Assembly (NCBI RefSeq): GCF_024809975.1
Contig: NZ_JANUDY010000003.1
Location: 186,001-250,000, forward strand
Direction of reading: 5' to 3'
Source: Comamonas sp. BIGb0152
Lineage (GTDB): Bacteria > Pseudomonadota > Gammaproteobacteria > Burkholderiales > Burkholderiaceae_C
DNA length: 64,000 nt
Shown: piece by piece, positions 13,993 through 22,851 of the stretch
How positions within the stretch are numbered: the stretch's first letter is position 1
How the letters are laid out: the number at the start of each line of letters is the position of its first letter
The notes under the pieces: model-generated
The model's input: only the letters and a program-made list of their open reading frames with translations
The model's database searches: none
What the model was told of the DNA's origin: nothing
Program-made: the position numbers and the translations under genes

Positions 13993-14163
13993 GGGGGTAT
14001 TTTAGAATGCGGAGGTTGCTCGGGACTGTCAGCCAGACCCGTGCTTTTGTTGTTTATTGAAAGCCCAGCGGCACCCTTTTGTGGGGCGGCCTGGGCTGCT
14101 TAGGCCCTGGCGCGGTATGCCGCCCCGGGCTGTAGTCCGTGTATGGACTGGTTCGGACCACGT

Positions 14164-17100
14164 ATGGAACTCCCCAAACTCACCGCCGGAAAACGTTTTC
14201 AGCTGCCCATGCCCCCGGGCAGCGCCGATGCCTTGCTGCTCGCCACCTTGGCGACGCGCGAGGCCGCAGCGCAGCGCGTCACCGCCATCATCACCGCCGA
14301 CGCGGGCGATGCCCATCGCCTGCAGGACGAGCTGGCGTTTTTCGCCCCAGAGCTGCGCGTAGCCCTGTTCCCGGACTGGGAAACCCTGCCGTATGACACC
14401 TTCTCCCCCCACCAGGACCTGATCAGCGAGCGCCTGGCTGCGCTGTGGCGCATCAGCCAGGGCGAGGCCGATGTGGTGCTGATCCCCGCCACCACCGCGC
14501 TGTACCGCCTGGCGCCGCCCTCGTTTTTGGCGGGCTACACCTTTGCGTTCCAGGCCGGGCAAAAGCTCGATGAGGCACGCCTCAAGGCCCAGCTCACCCT
14601 GGCGGGCTATAACCATGTCTCCCAGGTCGTCAGCCATGGCGAATACTCGGTGCGCGGCGGCCTGATTGATCTCTACCCCATGGGCTCGCTCGTGCCCTAC
14701 CGGGTCGACCTGTTCGACGACGAGATCGACTCGATCCGCACCTTTGACCCCGACACCCAGCGCAGCCTCTACCCGGTCAAGGATGTGCGCCTGCTGCCCG
14801 GGCGCGAGTTCCCGATGGACGACGAGGCCCGCACCCGCTTTCGCAACAAGTGGCGCGAGATGCTCGAAGGCGACCCGACCAAGAGCCGCATCTACAAGGA
14901 CATGGGCAATGGCGTGGCCACTGCCGGTATCGAGTACTACCTGCCGCTGTTCTTTGACGAGACCGCCACCGTTTTTGACTACCTGGGCGCACAGGCCACC
15001 GTCGTGCTGCATGGCGATATCGAGCCGGCGTTTCAGCGCTTTTGGCAAGACACCCGCGACCGTTATCGCCTGGTGCAGGGCGATCCAGAACGCCCGGTGC
15101 TGCCGCCCGACAGCCTGTTCCTCAGCACCGACCAGTTCTACACCACCGCCAAGCAGTTGGCCCAGCTGTCGCTGCGCCCCCAGTTGGAAGACGTGGAGCA
15201 CAGCGCCATCTTCCAAAAGCTGGACGACCTGGCCGTGGTACGCGGTGCCGAGGACCCACTGGCCAAGCTGCAGCAACACATCGCCCAGCGCCAGGCGCGC
15301 ACCCTGCTGCTGGCCGAAAGCGATGGCCGGCGCGAGAGCCTGCTCGATTTCTTCCGCGCCAGCGGCCTGAACCCACCGGCCTTTGATTCGCTCGCCGAGT
15401 TCCAGCAGACCAGCGATGAGCCGGTCGGCATTGCCACGGCCGCGCTGGCCAAGGGCTTCCGCTGGGCCGAGCAAGGCATTGACTTTGTCACCGAGACCGA
15501 GCTGTTTGCCGCCACCGGCGGCGCCCGCCGCAAGCGCCGCCAGGAGCAGGCCAGCGATGTCGAGGCGCTGATCAAGGACCTGTCCGAGCTGAAGGTGGGC
15601 GACCCGGTCGTCCACGCCCAGCACGGCATTGGCCGCTACCACGGCCTGATCAACATGGATGTGGGGCAGAAGAACCCCGATGGCAGCCCCTCGATGCAGG
15701 AGTTCCTGCACCTGGAATATGCCGACAAGGCCGTGCTCTATGTGCCCGTGAGCCAGCTCGCGCAAATCAGCCGCTACACCGGCGTCTCGGCCGAAGAAGC
15801 CCCTTTGCACAAGCTGGGCAGCGGCCAGTGGGAAAAGGCACGCCGCAAAGCCGCCGAACAGGTGCGCGACACCGCCGCCGAGCTGCTCAACATCTATGCC
15901 CGCCGTGCCGCTCGCGAGGGCCATGCCTTCCGCTACAGCCCGCAGGATTACGAGCAGTTCGCCAACGATTTTGGCTTTGAGGAAACCGCCGACCAGCGTG
16001 CCGCCATCCACGCCGTGATCCAGGACATGATCTCGCCCCAGCCGATGGACCGCCTGGTCTGCGGCGATGTGGGCTTTGGCAAGACCGAGGTGGCCTTGCG
16101 CGCCGCCTTTGTCGCCGTCACCGGAGGCAAGCAGGTCGCCCTGCTCGCGCCCACCACCTTGCTGGCCGAGCAGCACTACCAGACCCTGGTGGACCGCTTC
16201 TCCAAGTGGCCCATCAAGGTGGCGCTGGTCTCGCGCTTCCGATCCGGCAAGGAAGTGAACACCACCATCAAGGGCCTCGATGACGGCACAGTGGACATTG
16301 TGGTGGGCACCCACAAACTGCTGTCCGAGAAGACCAAGTTCAAAAACCTGGGCCTGCTGATCATCGATGAGGAGCACCGCTTTGGCGTGCGCCACAAAGA
16401 GGCCATGAAGGCGATGCGTGCCGAGGTCGATGTACTGACTTTGACGGCCACCCCCATCCCGCGCACCATGGGCATGGCACTTGACGGCCTGCGTGACCTG
16501 TCGGTGATCGCCACTGCGCCGCAACGCCGCCTGGCGATCAAGACCTTTGTGCGCAGCGAAGGCACGGGCGTGATCCGAGAAGCCGTGCTGCGTGAGTTGA
16601 AGCGTGGCGGCCAGTGCTACTTTCTGCACAACGAGGTCGAGACCATCGAGAACCGCCGCCAAAAGCTCGAAGAAATCCTGCCCGAGGCCCGCATCGCCGT
16701 GGCCCACGGCCAGATGCCCGAGCGTGAACTGGAGCGCGTGATGCGCGACTTTGTGGCCCAGCGCTACAACATCTTGCTGTGCTCGACCATCATCGAGACC
16801 GGTATCGACGTGCCCAGCGCCAACACCATCATCATCAGCCGCGCCGACAAGTTTGGCCTGGCGCAGCTGCACCAGCTGCGCGGCCGTGTGGGCCGCAGCT
16901 ACCACCAGGCCTATGCCTATTTGATGGTGCCGGACCTGGATGGCCTGACCAAGCAAGCCGCGCAGCGCCTGGAAGCCATTCAGCAGATGGAAGAGCTGGG
17001 CAGCGGCTTTTACCTGGCCATGCATGACCTGGAGATCCGGGGCGCGGGCGAAGTGCTGGGCGACAACCAGAGCGGCAACATGATGGAGATCGGCTACCAG

Positions 17101-17640
17101 CTCTACAACGAGATGCTGTCCGAAGCCGTGCGCAGCTTGAAGGAAGGCAAGGAGCCCGACCTGCTCAGCCCCTTGTCTGCCGCCACCGACATCAACCTGC
17201 ATGCCCCGGCGCTGTTGCCCAACGACTACTGCGGCGATGTACACCTGCGCCTGTCGTTTTACAAAAAGCTGGCCACGGCCAAGAACAGCGAGCAGATCGA
17301 CCACCTGCTCGAAGAGATCGTGGACCGCTTTGGCAAGCTGCCGCCCCAGGCACAGACCTTGGTCGATGTGCACCGCCTGCGCGTGCTCTGCGAGCCCTTT
17401 GGCGTGCAAAAGGTTGATGCCGCGCCCGGCGTGATCAACATCAGCTTCCACCCCAACCCGCCGATCGAGCCGATGACCATCATCGGCCTGATCCAGAAGA
17501 ACAAGGCCATCAAGCTGGCCGGCAACGACAAGCTGCGCATCGAGCGCGCACTGCCCGAGGTCAAGGACCGCGTGCAGATGGTGCGCGATGTGGTGCGCAG
17601 CTTGGGCAAGCCGGTGGTGGCCGAGGCCGCCACGGCATGA
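14164..17640 (+). CDS. mfd: Transcription-repair coupling factor
   Basis: A 1158-residue SF2 translocase that removes stalled RNA polymerase and recruits UvrA to the lesion. The UvrB-like N-terminal module is followed by the polymerase-interacting domain (DPVVHAQHGIGRYHGL, from about 479). The motor has Walker A GDVGFGKTE (about 634), DEEHRFG (about 734), TATPIPRT (about 760) and the RAD-like GRVGRS. A C-terminal TRCF domain ends the protein. The length matches the family. The ATG at 14164 fits homologue starts better than the in-frame one at 14143. serB follows. Confidence 0.96.
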   Translation: MELPKLTAGKRFQLPMPPGSADALLLATLATREAAAQRVTAIITADAGDAHRLQDELAFFAPELRVALFPDWETLPYDTFSPHQDLISERLAALWRISQGEADVVLIPATTALYRLAPPSFLAGYTFAFQAGQKLDEARLKAQLTLAGYNHVSQVVSHGEYSVRGGLIDLYPMGSLVPYRVDLFDDEIDSIRTFDPDTQRSLYPVKDVRLLPGREFPMDDEARTRFRNKWREMLEGDPTKSRIYKDMGNGVATAGIEYYLPLFFDETATVFDYLGAQATVVLHGDIEPAFQRFWQDTRDRYRLVQGDPERPVLPPDSLFLSTDQFYTTAKQLAQLSLRPQLEDVEHSAIFQKLDDLAVVRGAEDPLAKLQQHIAQRQARTLLLAESDGRRESLLDFFRASGLNPPAFDSLAEFQQTSDEPVGIATAALAKGFRWAEQGIDFVTETELFAATGGARRKRRQEQASDVEALIKDLSELKVGDPVVHAQHGIGRYHGLINMDVGQKNPDGSPSMQEFLHLEYADKAVLYVPVSQLAQISRYTGVSAEEAPLHKLGSGQWEKARRKAAEQVRDTAAELLNIYARRAAREGHAFRYSPQDYEQFANDFGFEETADQRAAIHAVIQDMISPQPMDRLVCGDVGFGKTEVALRAAFVAVTGGKQVALLAPTTLLAEQHYQTLVDRFSKWPIKVALVSRFRSGKEVNTTIKGLDDGTVDIVVGTHKLLSEKTKFKNLGLLIIDEEHRFGVRHKEAMKAMRAEVDVLTLTATPIPRTMGMALDGLRDLSVIATAPQRRLAIKTFVRSEGTGVIREAVLRELKRGGQCYFLHNEVETIENRRQKLEEILPEARIAVAHGQMPERELERVMRDFVAQRYNILLCSTIIETGIDVPSANTIIISRADKFGLAQLHQLRGRVGRSYHQAYAYLMVPDLDGLTKQAAQRLEAIQQMEELGSGFYLAMHDLEIRGAGEVLGDNQSGNMMEIGYQLYNEMLSEAVRSLKEGKEPDLLSPLSAATDINLHAPALLPNDYCGDVHLRLSFYKKLATAKNSEQIDHLLEEIVDRFGKLPPQAQTLVDVHRLRVLCEPFGVQKVDAAPGVINISFHPNPPIEPMTIIGLIQKNKAIKLAGNDKLRIERALPEVKDRVQMVRDVVRSLGKPVVAEAATA

Positions 17641-17694
17641 CCCGACCCAGCGGCCCGTTTATCATTGACCACCCCTCACCTCTCTAAAGCTCCC

Positions 17695-18408
17695 ATGAGT
17701 GCCTCCACCGAATTCGCCCCCGGCCTGACGATCCAGAACCTGGCCGCGCCGCAAAAGCTGTCCAACTACAAGCTGATCGCGTTTGACATGGACTCGACCC
17801 TGATCACCATCGAGTGCATCGACGAGATCGCCGACATCACCGGCAAGAAGGCCGAGGTCGCCGCCATCACCGAGGCAGCGATGCGCGGCGAGATCACCGA
17901 CTACAAGGACAGCCTGCGCCAGCGCATGGCCTTGCTCCAGGGCGTGCCCATGGCGGCGATCGAGCGCGTGCTGCAAGAGCGTTTGACTCTGACCCCCGGC
18001 GCCAAGACCCTGGTGGATGCAGCGCGTGCCGCCGGCCTCAAGGTGCTGCTGGTCTCGGGCGGCTTCACCTACTTTGCCGACCATGTCAAAAGCCTGCTGG
18101 GCATTGACTTTGTGCGCGCCAACCGCTTTGAGGTAAAGGACGGCCAACTGACCGGCGGCCTGATCGACCAAAGCTGGGGCGACATCTGCGATGGCGAAGA
18201 AAAGCGCAGCACCGTGCTGGGCCTGGCATCGCTGATGGGCATCGAGCCCGCGCAGGTGATTGCCGTGGGCGACGGCAGCAATGATTTGCCAATGATGCGG
18301 GCCGTCGGCCTGTCGGTCGCCTACCACGCCAAGCCGCGTGTGCGCGCCGAGGCCCAGGTAGCGATCAACACCGGCGGACTCGATCGCCTGCTGGAAGTGC
18401 TGGTCTAA
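17695..18408 (+). CDS. serB: Phosphoserine phosphatase
   Basis: A 237-residue HAD-superfamily enzyme for the last step of serine synthesis. The nucleophile motif DMDST is at 31-35, with IECIDEIAD after it; LVSGGFTYF is motif II; GDGSNDLPM near 191 is the metal-binding motif. The ATG at 17695 is chosen over one at 17665 by homologue length. It lies 54 bp after mfd and is followed by a terminator. Confidence 0.94.
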   Translation: MSASTEFAPGLTIQNLAAPQKLSNYKLIAFDMDSTLITIECIDEIADITGKKAEVAAITEAAMRGEITDYKDSLRQRMALLQGVPMAAIERVLQERLTLTPGAKTLVDAARAAGLKVLLVSGGFTYFADHVKSLLGIDFVRANRFEVKDGQLTGGLIDQSWGDICDGEEKRSTVLGLASLMGIEPAQVIAVGDGSNDLPMMRAVGLSVAYHAKPRVRAEAQVAINTGGLDRLLEVLV

Positions 18409-18436
18409 CGGCCCCTTACGCTCAGGCTTGGTCACA

Positions 18437-18461
18437 ACGGGAGCTGCATGCTCCCGTTTTC
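18437..18461 (+). terminator. Intrinsic terminator of serB
   Basis: ACGGGAGC and GCTCCCGT with a 5-nt loop, followed by TTTTCTG. Confidence 0.75.
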
Positions 18462-18593
18462 TGTTCTGTCCCACCCACGGGGCCAACACTTCAAAAACCC
18501 CAACAGCCAACACCAGCTTAGGCAGCGCCCCCTGCCGCCCAGGCCCAAGCGCCCTACACTCGCTCTCTTGCATGTAACACCAAGTGAAGCGCT

Positions 18594-19745
18594 ATGAACA
18601 CCCGCTCCTGGCTGGAAAAGCTGGTCGCATTCGACACCACCAGCCGCAACTCCAACCTCGCCCTCATCGAAACCGTGCGCGACGCACTGGCCCAGCAGGG
18701 CCTGAAGGTCGAGCTGATCCACTCCCCCGAGGGCGACAAGGCCAACCTGTTTGCCACCCTGCCAGCCAATGACGGCAGCACCCAGGGAGGCATCGTGCTG
18801 TCGGGCCACACCGATGTGGTGCCGGTCGATGGCCAGCACTGGGACAGCGACCCCTTCAAGCTGACGGAAAAAGAAGGCCGGCTCTACGGCCGTGGCAGCG
18901 CCGACATGAAGGGCTTTATCGCCGCATCGATTGCGCTGGTGCCCGAGTTCATCGCCATGCCGCGCAACAAGCCGATCCACCTGGCCTTGTCGTATGACGA
19001 GGAAGTGGGCTGCGCAGGCGCCCCGGTGATGCTGCGTGCCTTGAAGGCGCGTGGCCAGCAGGCCGATGGCTGCGTGGTGGGCGAGCCCACCAGCATGCAG
19101 GTCGTGGTGGCCCACAAGGGCATCAACCTGTACCGCTGCAAGGTGCATGGCAAGGCGGCGCATTCGTCGCTCACGCCCAAGGGCTGCAACGCCATTGAAT
19201 ACGCCGCACGCCTGATCTGCCATATCCGCGATGTGGCCGACCAGTTCAAGGCCAATGGCCCGTACGACGAGTTCTATGACGTTCCGTTCTCGACGATGAC
19301 CACCAACCAGATCTCGGGCGGCATCGCGGTCAACACCATCCCCGAGCTGTGCGAGTTCAACTACGAGTTCCGCAACCTGCCCGGCATGACGGCTGAGAGC
19401 ATCCAGGCCAAGGTGCAGAGCTATGTCACGGGCGAGCTGCTGCCCCGCATGCGCCGCGAGTTTGCCGATGCCCGCATCGACATCGAAACCGGCCCCGCCG
19501 CCCCCGCGCTGGAAGCCAGCGAACAAGCGGCCATCACCGCCCTGGTGCGCGCACTGACCGCCGACCAGGCCACGCGCAAAGTGGCCTACGGCACCGAAGC
19601 GGGCCTGTTCCAGAACCTGGGCATCCCCACCGTGGTCTGCGGCCCGGGCAATATCGAGCAGGCCCACAAGCCCAACGAGTTTGTCGAGATCAGCCAGCTC
19701 GATGCCTGCGAGCGCTTTTTGCGCAAGCTGGGCCAGTCGCTCTGA
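18594..19745 (+). CDS. argE: Acetylornithine deacetylase
   Basis: A 383-residue M20-family metallohydrolase that releases ornithine from N-acetylornithine in arginine synthesis. Zinc ligands are in SGHTDVVPVDGQ (H72) and GSADMKG (D104); the catalytic Glu is in YDEEVGCAG; CVVGEPTSMQ and the dimerisation-domain segment with GKAAHSS follow. PTVVCGPGNIEQAHKPNEF near the end is the usual ArgE pattern. Single gene, followed by a terminator. Confidence 0.92.
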   Translation: MNTRSWLEKLVAFDTTSRNSNLALIETVRDALAQQGLKVELIHSPEGDKANLFATLPANDGSTQGGIVLSGHTDVVPVDGQHWDSDPFKLTEKEGRLYGRGSADMKGFIAASIALVPEFIAMPRNKPIHLALSYDEEVGCAGAPVMLRALKARGQQADGCVVGEPTSMQVVVAHKGINLYRCKVHGKAAHSSLTPKGCNAIEYAARLICHIRDVADQFKANGPYDEFYDVPFSTMTTNQISGGIAVNTIPELCEFNYEFRNLPGMTAESIQAKVQSYVTGELLPRMRREFADARIDIETGPAAPALEASEQAAITALVRALTADQATRKVAYGTEAGLFQNLGIPTVVCGPGNIEQAHKPNEFVEISQLDACERFLRKLGQSL

Positions 19746-19782
19746 TTTAAAATACGCACTGCGGCCGCAAGGCTTGCCACCG

Positions 19783-19812
19783 AGCCCACCCTGCCCCAGG
19801 GTGGGCTTTTTA
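19783..19812 (+). terminator. Intrinsic terminator of argE
   Basis: AGCCCACCCTG and CAGGGTGGGCT form a long stem, followed by TTTTTATC. Confidence 0.85.
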
Positions 19813-19872
19813 TCTTCTGCCAGAAACCGGCGCCAGCGAATGCTGCTGCAGCCTTCACGTACCATTGCGCCC

Positions 19873-20655
19873 ATGAGCACCCAATACGAAGCCATCAAAG
19901 CCCCCGCGCTGTACACCAGCGCCTTTCAGGTGGAACCGCCTGCAGAGATGGGCGAGCGCAAGATGATCCCACGCCGGCCCGGCTTTTTCATCACCTACAG
20001 CCTGAGCGGCGCCACCGATGCCGAGAACGCCGCGCGCAAGGCCGCACTGGCCGAGCAGGCTGCCGCGCAAGCTACCGCGGATGCCGCCGAAGCCGAGCCC
20101 GCGCCCGCCGCTGCCCCGGTGGCCACCCCGCGCCTCTTGGTGCCCGGGCAATGGGGCCTGGTGCCGCACTGGGTCAAGTCTGCATCGGATGGCCAGCTGC
20201 GCGCCACCAAGCTGGTGAATGCGAAATCCGACAATGCATCGACCAGCACCGCCTTTCGCGATGCCTGGCTGAACAACCAGCGCTGCATTGTGCCGATGAT
20301 GGCCTTTGTCACCGACGACTACCGCACCGGCAAGGCCATGCCCACCCGCATCGCCCGGGTCGATGGCCTGCCCATGGGCGTGGCCGGTATCTGGGCCCGC
20401 TGGACCGACGACGACGGCACCGAGCTGCTGAGCTACGCCATCATCACCGTCAACGCCAATGCCCATGCGCTGATGAACCGCTACCAGCAGCCCGGCAACG
20501 ACAAGACCATGCCCGCCATCTTGAACGAAGGCGCCTATGACGCCTGGCTGCGCTCAACGGCCTACAAGGCCAAGGAGTTCCTGCGCGCCTACCCCGCGCA
20601 AAAGCTGCTGGCCAACCCGGTGGAAAAGGGCCGCAAGAATCCGCTGGGGATCTGA
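19873..20655 (+). CDS. SRAP-domain (HMCES/YedK-like) protein lacking the catalytic residues
   Basis: A 260-residue protein with the SRAP fold pattern: WGLVPHWVK (94-102), NAKSDNAST (116-124), AFRDAW (127-132), RCIVP (137-141), GIWARW (172-177) and TMPAIL (212-217). SRAP proteins normally cross-link to abasic sites through Cys2. Here residue 2 is Ser (MSTQYEA), the usual FYEW glutamate is replaced within PMMAFVTDDY, and the His of the HxRMPxIL motif is missing (NDKTMPAIL). An Ala-rich insertion lies at about 53-83. It may bind DNA without cross-linking, or have another role. The ATG at 19873 gives the family-like N-terminus. Confidence 0.8.
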   Translation: MSTQYEAIKAPALYTSAFQVEPPAEMGERKMIPRRPGFFITYSLSGATDAENAARKAALAEQAAAQATADAAEAEPAPAAAPVATPRLLVPGQWGLVPHWVKSASDGQLRATKLVNAKSDNASTSTAFRDAWLNNQRCIVPMMAFVTDDYRTGKAMPTRIARVDGLPMGVAGIWARWTDDDGTELLSYAIITVNANAHALMNRYQQPGNDKTMPAILNEGAYDAWLRSTAYKAKEFLRAYPAQKLLANPVEKGRKNPLGI

Positions 20656-20753
20656 GGCATGAAGCGGCGTATTCACAACGTTGCAGGCCGCCAATAGCCG
20701 TACCCAAGCCGCACGACCTATAGTTGGCAGAGTTCCATGACACCCTGCCCTCC

Positions 20754-21815
20754 ATGCTTCGTTGGCTGACTTCTTTTCTCGTCCCCACTTCTTCTCCGGA
20801 CACTGCACTCCAGCCGGCTGCCGCTGCGACCCAGATTGCCGTTTCTCAGGGCGAGCCACTCGTCTTGGCCTCGGTGATGCGGGACGCCCACGGCCTACCC
20901 GTGTTCGACTGGCCAGCGGTGTCCGAATGGGTTTCGCATCTGCCAGACCCTGAGGAGCAGGCCCAGGCCTGGCGCTTGGCAGAGCGCGCTTGGTTCGACC
21001 ATCTGTGCCTCGCGCTGGGGCCAGACTTTCGGGTGCGCGAACAGGGCACGGCGCTCTTGCTATCCAATCTGGATTCGGTGGTCGCCAAGGCCATGCTGGA
21101 CTACATCCACAAAAGCGTCCAGCGCATCTTGCAGGTACTGGAGGGTGTGGCCGAGATACCGCCTTGGGGCCATGACCTGGTCATCGTGTTCCAGGACAAG
21201 GAGAGCTACTACCGCTATGTCGCGCACTATTACCCGGACGAGGGTGAGTATGCGGAAAGCAGCGGTATGTACATCCAGGCGGGATGCGGGCATTTTGTGA
21301 CCATGGCCGACAACCTCCAAGCACTGGAGCCCATCATCGTGCACGAACTCACCCACGCCTACGTCCACCACTTGCCGCTCCCCACCTGGCTGGACGAAGG
21401 CTTGGCCGTCAATACCGAGCAGCGGCTGAGCCCAACGGCAGGCACACGTCCCGATCTATCCAAAATGCACGCTCGCCACCAATCCTTCTGGAATGCTGAA
21501 CGCATCCAATCATTTTGGAATGGCCAATCGTTCTTGCAAACCGGTCTATCGAACGAGCTGTCCTACGATCTGGCTCGGTTGCTGGTGGGCCATTTGGCGG
21601 CAGATTGGAATGCCTTTCGCCCATTTGTATTGCAAGCCCACCAACAGGATGGTGGAGCCCAGGCGGCAAGTGATTGCCTTGATATTGCCTTGGGCGCCTT
21701 GGTATGTGCGCTGCTCGATCGGGAATCATCGCCAGATTGGGAGCCAACACCTGCCCTATCGATGTCAGACCTCAGCGTGGGCAGTTCCGCCAGCCGCCAC
21801 GCCTTAGATCGCTGA
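20754..21815 (+). CDS. Gluzincin-type metalloprotease-like protein
   Basis: A 353-residue protein with a zinc protease signature: HELTH at 197-201 and WLDEGLA with Glu215 as the probable third ligand, separated by a short His-rich YVHHLPLPT segment. This is the pattern of peptidase_MA-like gluzincins. The N-terminal 180 residues show no known domain; an early hydrophobic stretch (LRWLTSFLVP) is too weak to be called a signal peptide. No function or substrate can be named. The ribosome binding site is poor, so the start is uncertain. It converges with xerD, leaving 4 bp between the stop codons. Confidence 0.7.
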   Translation: MLRWLTSFLVPTSSPDTALQPAAAATQIAVSQGEPLVLASVMRDAHGLPVFDWPAVSEWVSHLPDPEEQAQAWRLAERAWFDHLCLALGPDFRVREQGTALLLSNLDSVVAKAMLDYIHKSVQRILQVLEGVAEIPPWGHDLVIVFQDKESYYRYVAHYYPDEGEYAESSGMYIQAGCGHFVTMADNLQALEPIIVHELTHAYVHHLPLPTWLDEGLAVNTEQRLSPTAGTRPDLSKMHARHQSFWNAERIQSFWNGQSFLQTGLSNELSYDLARLLVGHLAADWNAFRPFVLQAHQQDGGAQAASDCLDIALGALVCALLDRESSPDWEPTPALSMSDLSVGSSASRHALDR

Positions 21816-21819
21816 TCCA

Positions 21820-22794
21820 TCAACCACGCGGATGGTGCTGGCTGTGCAGCACTTTCAGGCGCTCGCGGGCCACATGGGTGTAGATGGTGGTGGTGGAGAT
21901 ATCCGCATGGCCCAGCAGCAGCTGCACCACCCGCAAATCGGCACCATGGTTGAGCAAATGCGTGGCAAAGGCATGGCGCAAGGTATGGGGTGACAGCGGC
22001 ACAGTGATGCCGGCGCGCTGCGCATATTTTTTGACGATCATCCAAAAGGCCACCCGGGTCATGCCGCTGCCGCGCTGGGTGACAAACAGGTCTGCGCTTT
22101 GCCGCCCGGCCAAGATGGCGGGCCGGCTCTCTGCCAGGTACTGCTCCAGCCACTGCTGGGCCACCTGGCCAAAGGGCACCAGCCGCTCCTTGCGGCCCTT
22201 GCCAACCACCCGCACAATCCCATCGGCCAGGCTGAGCTGCACGCTTTGCAGCTCCACCAGCTCCGAGACGCGCAGGCCGCTGGCATACATCAGCTCCAGC
22301 ATCGCGCGGTCGCGCAGGCCCAAGGGATTGCTGGGGTCCGGCGCTTCGAGCAGGGCATCGACCATGGCCGATGTCATCGTTTTGGGCACGCGCAGCGGTT
22401 GGCGCGCTGCCAAGAGGCGCAAGGTGGGATCGGCGCTGATCAGCGACTCGCGCAGCGCCCAGTGGAAAAAGCGCCGCAGCACCGTCAGCCGCCGGTTGGC
22501 CGTGCTGGCCTTGTCGCCCATGCGCGTGGCAAAAAACGCTTGTAGCTGGGCTTCATCGCTGCGCTCCAGCGCCTGGCCGGGGTGGTCTTGGCTCAGCCAC
22601 TGGCCGAAAAGTGCCAGATCGCGCCGGTAGGCCGCCAAGGTGTTGCGCGCCAGGCCGTCTTCCAGCCACACCGCATCGATAAAGCGGTCAATCACCGGGT
22701 GCGCCGCATCGACGCGGGCCTTGCCGGCCGGAAGGGCTGAAGAGGCTACAGGGGGATGTACAGATCGGGGAGCGCTTGCCATGCCCGGCATCAT
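21820..22794 (-). CDS. xerD: Tyrosine recombinase XerD
   Basis: A 324-residue site-specific recombinase that resolves chromosome dimers at dif with XerC. All catalytic residues are present: R175 (SGLRVSEL), K199 (VVGKGRKE), H270 and R273 (LSPHTLRHAFATHLL), H296 (LLGHADI) and Y305 (TIYTHV). The N-terminal core-binding domain runs from about 33 to 120 (VIDRFIDAVWLEDGLARNT), after a 30-residue variable leader. The match is to the Xer group, not phage integrases, and no att-like structure or phage gene is nearby. Confidence 0.92.
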   Translation of the reverse strand: MMPGMASAPRSVHPPVASSALPAGKARVDAAHPVIDRFIDAVWLEDGLARNTLAAYRRDLALFGQWLSQDHPGQALERSDEAQLQAFFATRMGDKASTANRRLTVLRRFFHWALRESLISADPTLRLLAARQPLRVPKTMTSAMVDALLEAPDPSNPLGLRDRAMLELMYASGLRVSELVELQSVQLSLADGIVRVVGKGRKERLVPFGQVAQQWLEQYLAESRPAILAGRQSADLFVTQRGSGMTRVAFWMIVKKYAQRAGITVPLSPHTLRHAFATHLLNHGADLRVVQLLLGHADISTTTIYTHVARERLKVLHSQHHPRG

Positions 22795-22851
22795 GGCATG
22801 AAAAAAGCCGCCGGCTTGCGCGGGCGGCTGCGGTGGCGGGGTCAGCCAGGA

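Noticed and set aside
14029-17451. A very long open frame (over 1100 codons) on the minus strand
   Set aside because: It is antisense to mfd, whose motifs are complete. The translation is Gly/His/Gln/Leu-rich without any domain, a usual shadow of high-GC coding DNA.
18432-19916. Minus-strand open frame of about 490 codons across argE
   Set aside because: Shadow of argE and the following intergenic region; no recognisable domain.
21820-22794. Tyrosine recombinase as a sign of an integrated element
   Set aside because: The sequence pattern is XerD, with housekeeping neighbours and no att repeats or phage genes.
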